Source: Lacticaseibacillus casei DSM 20011 = JCM 1134 = ATCC 393
GTDB lineage: Bacteria; Bacillota; Bacilli; Lactobacillales; Lactobacillaceae
DNA: 64,000 nt
Assembly: GCF_000829055.1 (NCBI RefSeq)
Contig: NZ_AP012544.1
Span: 620,001 to 684,000 of the forward strand
Direction: 5' to 3'
Shown: positions 63,335 to 64,000 of the stretch, one piece after another
How positions within the stretch are numbered: the first letter of the stretch is position 1
Layout of the letters: every line of letters begins with the position of its first letter
Made by a program: the position numbers and the translations under genes
The notes under the pieces: generated by a model
The model's input: the letters and a program-made list of their open reading frames with translations, nothing else
Told to the model about the DNA's origin: nothing
The model's database searches: none

Positions 63335-64000
63335 GTGGCACAACAAATTAACGCAACAATGAGTACCAAGATTGCCCTTGATCTATTGTCGGCAAGCGAA
63401 TCCGTCAAATCATTAACAGCGGTTGTTCGTTCGAGCCAAAATGCTTGGAAAGCTCAAGAAGCGGAGATGAAATCTGCTGGTGATGCAGTTGGCGCTGCTC
63501 AGGCTAAATATGACGGCTTGGGTAAGTCTATTGAAGCACAGCAGTCTAAGATTGACGCTCTCAAAGCTAAGCAAAGCGAACTCAAGGGCAACACTGCCGA
63601 TGTTGCTCAACAGTTCTTGAAGTATCAACAGCAAATTGATGGTGCCACTAAGCAACTGGCCAGTATGCAAGCTCAGCAAGACCGCGCTAAGCAAGCAATG
63701 GACTATCAAAAGTCCGGTTTGGCTGGCCTACAGCAAGAGTACACAGCTGCTGCACGCGCCAATCAAGCCTATGTGACTCGCCTAGAGGCTGAAGGCAATC
63801 AGCAAGAAGCCAATAAGGCAAAGATGGAGGGTTATAAGTCCTCCATTGTCAACCTTAACGAACAATTGGCCAAGCAATCTGCTGAGTTGGATAAGATTGC
63901 GGCGGCTAGTGGCAAGGATTCAGACGCTTGGCGAACGCAGAAGACACGTGTTGACGAGACAGCAACCAGTTTAGCCAAAGCTAAGTCATCAATGACCGGC
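63335..64000 (+). CDS. Tail tape measure protein, N-terminal part
   Basis: At least 222 residues, continuing past the window. Long alpha-helical coiled coil rich in Ala, Gln and Lys (AAQAKYDGLGKSIEAQQSKI; QQFLKYQQQIDGATKQLASM; SSIVNLNEQLAKQSAELDKI). Sets tail length and helps DNA injection. GTG start with AAAGGGTGA upstream. Confidence 0.92.
   Translation, partial: MAQQINATMSTKIALDLLSASESVKSLTAVVRSSQNAWKAQEAEMKSAGDAVGAAQAKYDGLGKSIEAQQSKIDALKAKQSELKGNTADVAQQFLKYQQQIDGATKQLASMQAQQDRAKQAMDYQKSGLAGLQQEYTAAARANQAYVTRLEAEGNQQEANKAKMEGYKSSIVNLNEQLAKQSAELDKIAAASGKDSDAWRTQKTRVDETATSLAKAKSSMTG

Larger units (their letters stand above)
36763..64000. mobile_element. Temperate siphophage prophage (left attachment end through tape measure start)
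   Basis: Contains the full module order of a lactobacillar cos/HK97-type siphophage: integrase and lysogeny genes leftward, then control, replication, small accessory, ArpU, terminase, head, connector and tail genes rightward. It begins beside tRNA-Leu(CAA). The right end (lysis genes, attR) lies outside the window, so the exact attachment core cannot be defined. Genes seen are intact, so the prophage may be functional. Confidence 0.93.

Overview
The window looks like a chromosome of the Lacticaseibacillus casei group (low-GC Gram-positive, GC in the mid-forties). The 16S V1 region (about 29400-29460) resembles, from memory, L. casei sensu stricto / L. zeae more than L. paracasei or L. rhamnosus; this was not checked by alignment. 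Housekeeping genes (class A PBP, BirA, PepV, YutD, PgpA-like, YumC-like reductase, cyclophilin) are typical of the group.

Layout. 1-15000: core genes: partial PBP, HAD phosphatase, biotin ligase, a doubly broken pepV, glycerophosphodiesterase, a YibE/F membrane pair, two metallophosphoesterases, YutD, a NagD-like HAD, membrane protein, DedA, PgpA and a ferredoxin-NADP reductase. Scattered between them are copies of a ~120 bp hairpin repeat whose arms covary. 15290-25530: an island that starts with a decayed ISLre2-type element, followed by a lanthipeptide-like cluster: a cysteine-free precursor peptide, two ABC-2 permeases, a LanM-type dehydratase that ends early in a degenerate cyclase region, a cytoplasmic subtilase, an ABC ATPase and an ABC exporter lacking a peptidase domain. 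The dehydratase, ATPase and exporter genes are broken (nonsense codon, indels, IS30 insertion), so the cluster is probably inactive in this strain. 25530-29000: a two-ORF membrane/secreted locus, a gene relic, cyclophilin and an S1-domain protein.

29017-36762: rRNA operon (two promoters, 16S, 23S, 5S) with a copy of the hairpin repeat in the 23S-5S spacer, then 25 tRNA genes, none encoding CCA, with a tandem duplication of the fMet-Asp-Phe block, and a terminator after tRNA-Leu(CAA).

36763-64000 (runs off the end): a temperate siphophage prophage integrated next to tRNA-Leu. Leftward lysogeny genes (integrase, lipoprotein, ImmA-like protease, CI-like repressor) diverge from rightward genes at a control region with three matching operators. 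Rightward: antirepressor, early genes, Sak4-like ATPase, DUF669 protein with an SSB-like tail, replication organiser with internal iterons, DnaC-like loader, nucleases, many small genes, ArpU regulator, a structured noncoding stretch with five 11-bp tandem repeats and two tRNA-like folds, a phosphoesterase, HNH, small and large terminase, portal, ClpP-like protease, HK97-type capsid, connectors, tail tube, tail chaperones and the start of the tape measure gene.

The most interesting places are the Cys-free lanthipeptide-like cluster, the prophage noncoding region at 51570-52000, and the covarying hairpin repeat family.
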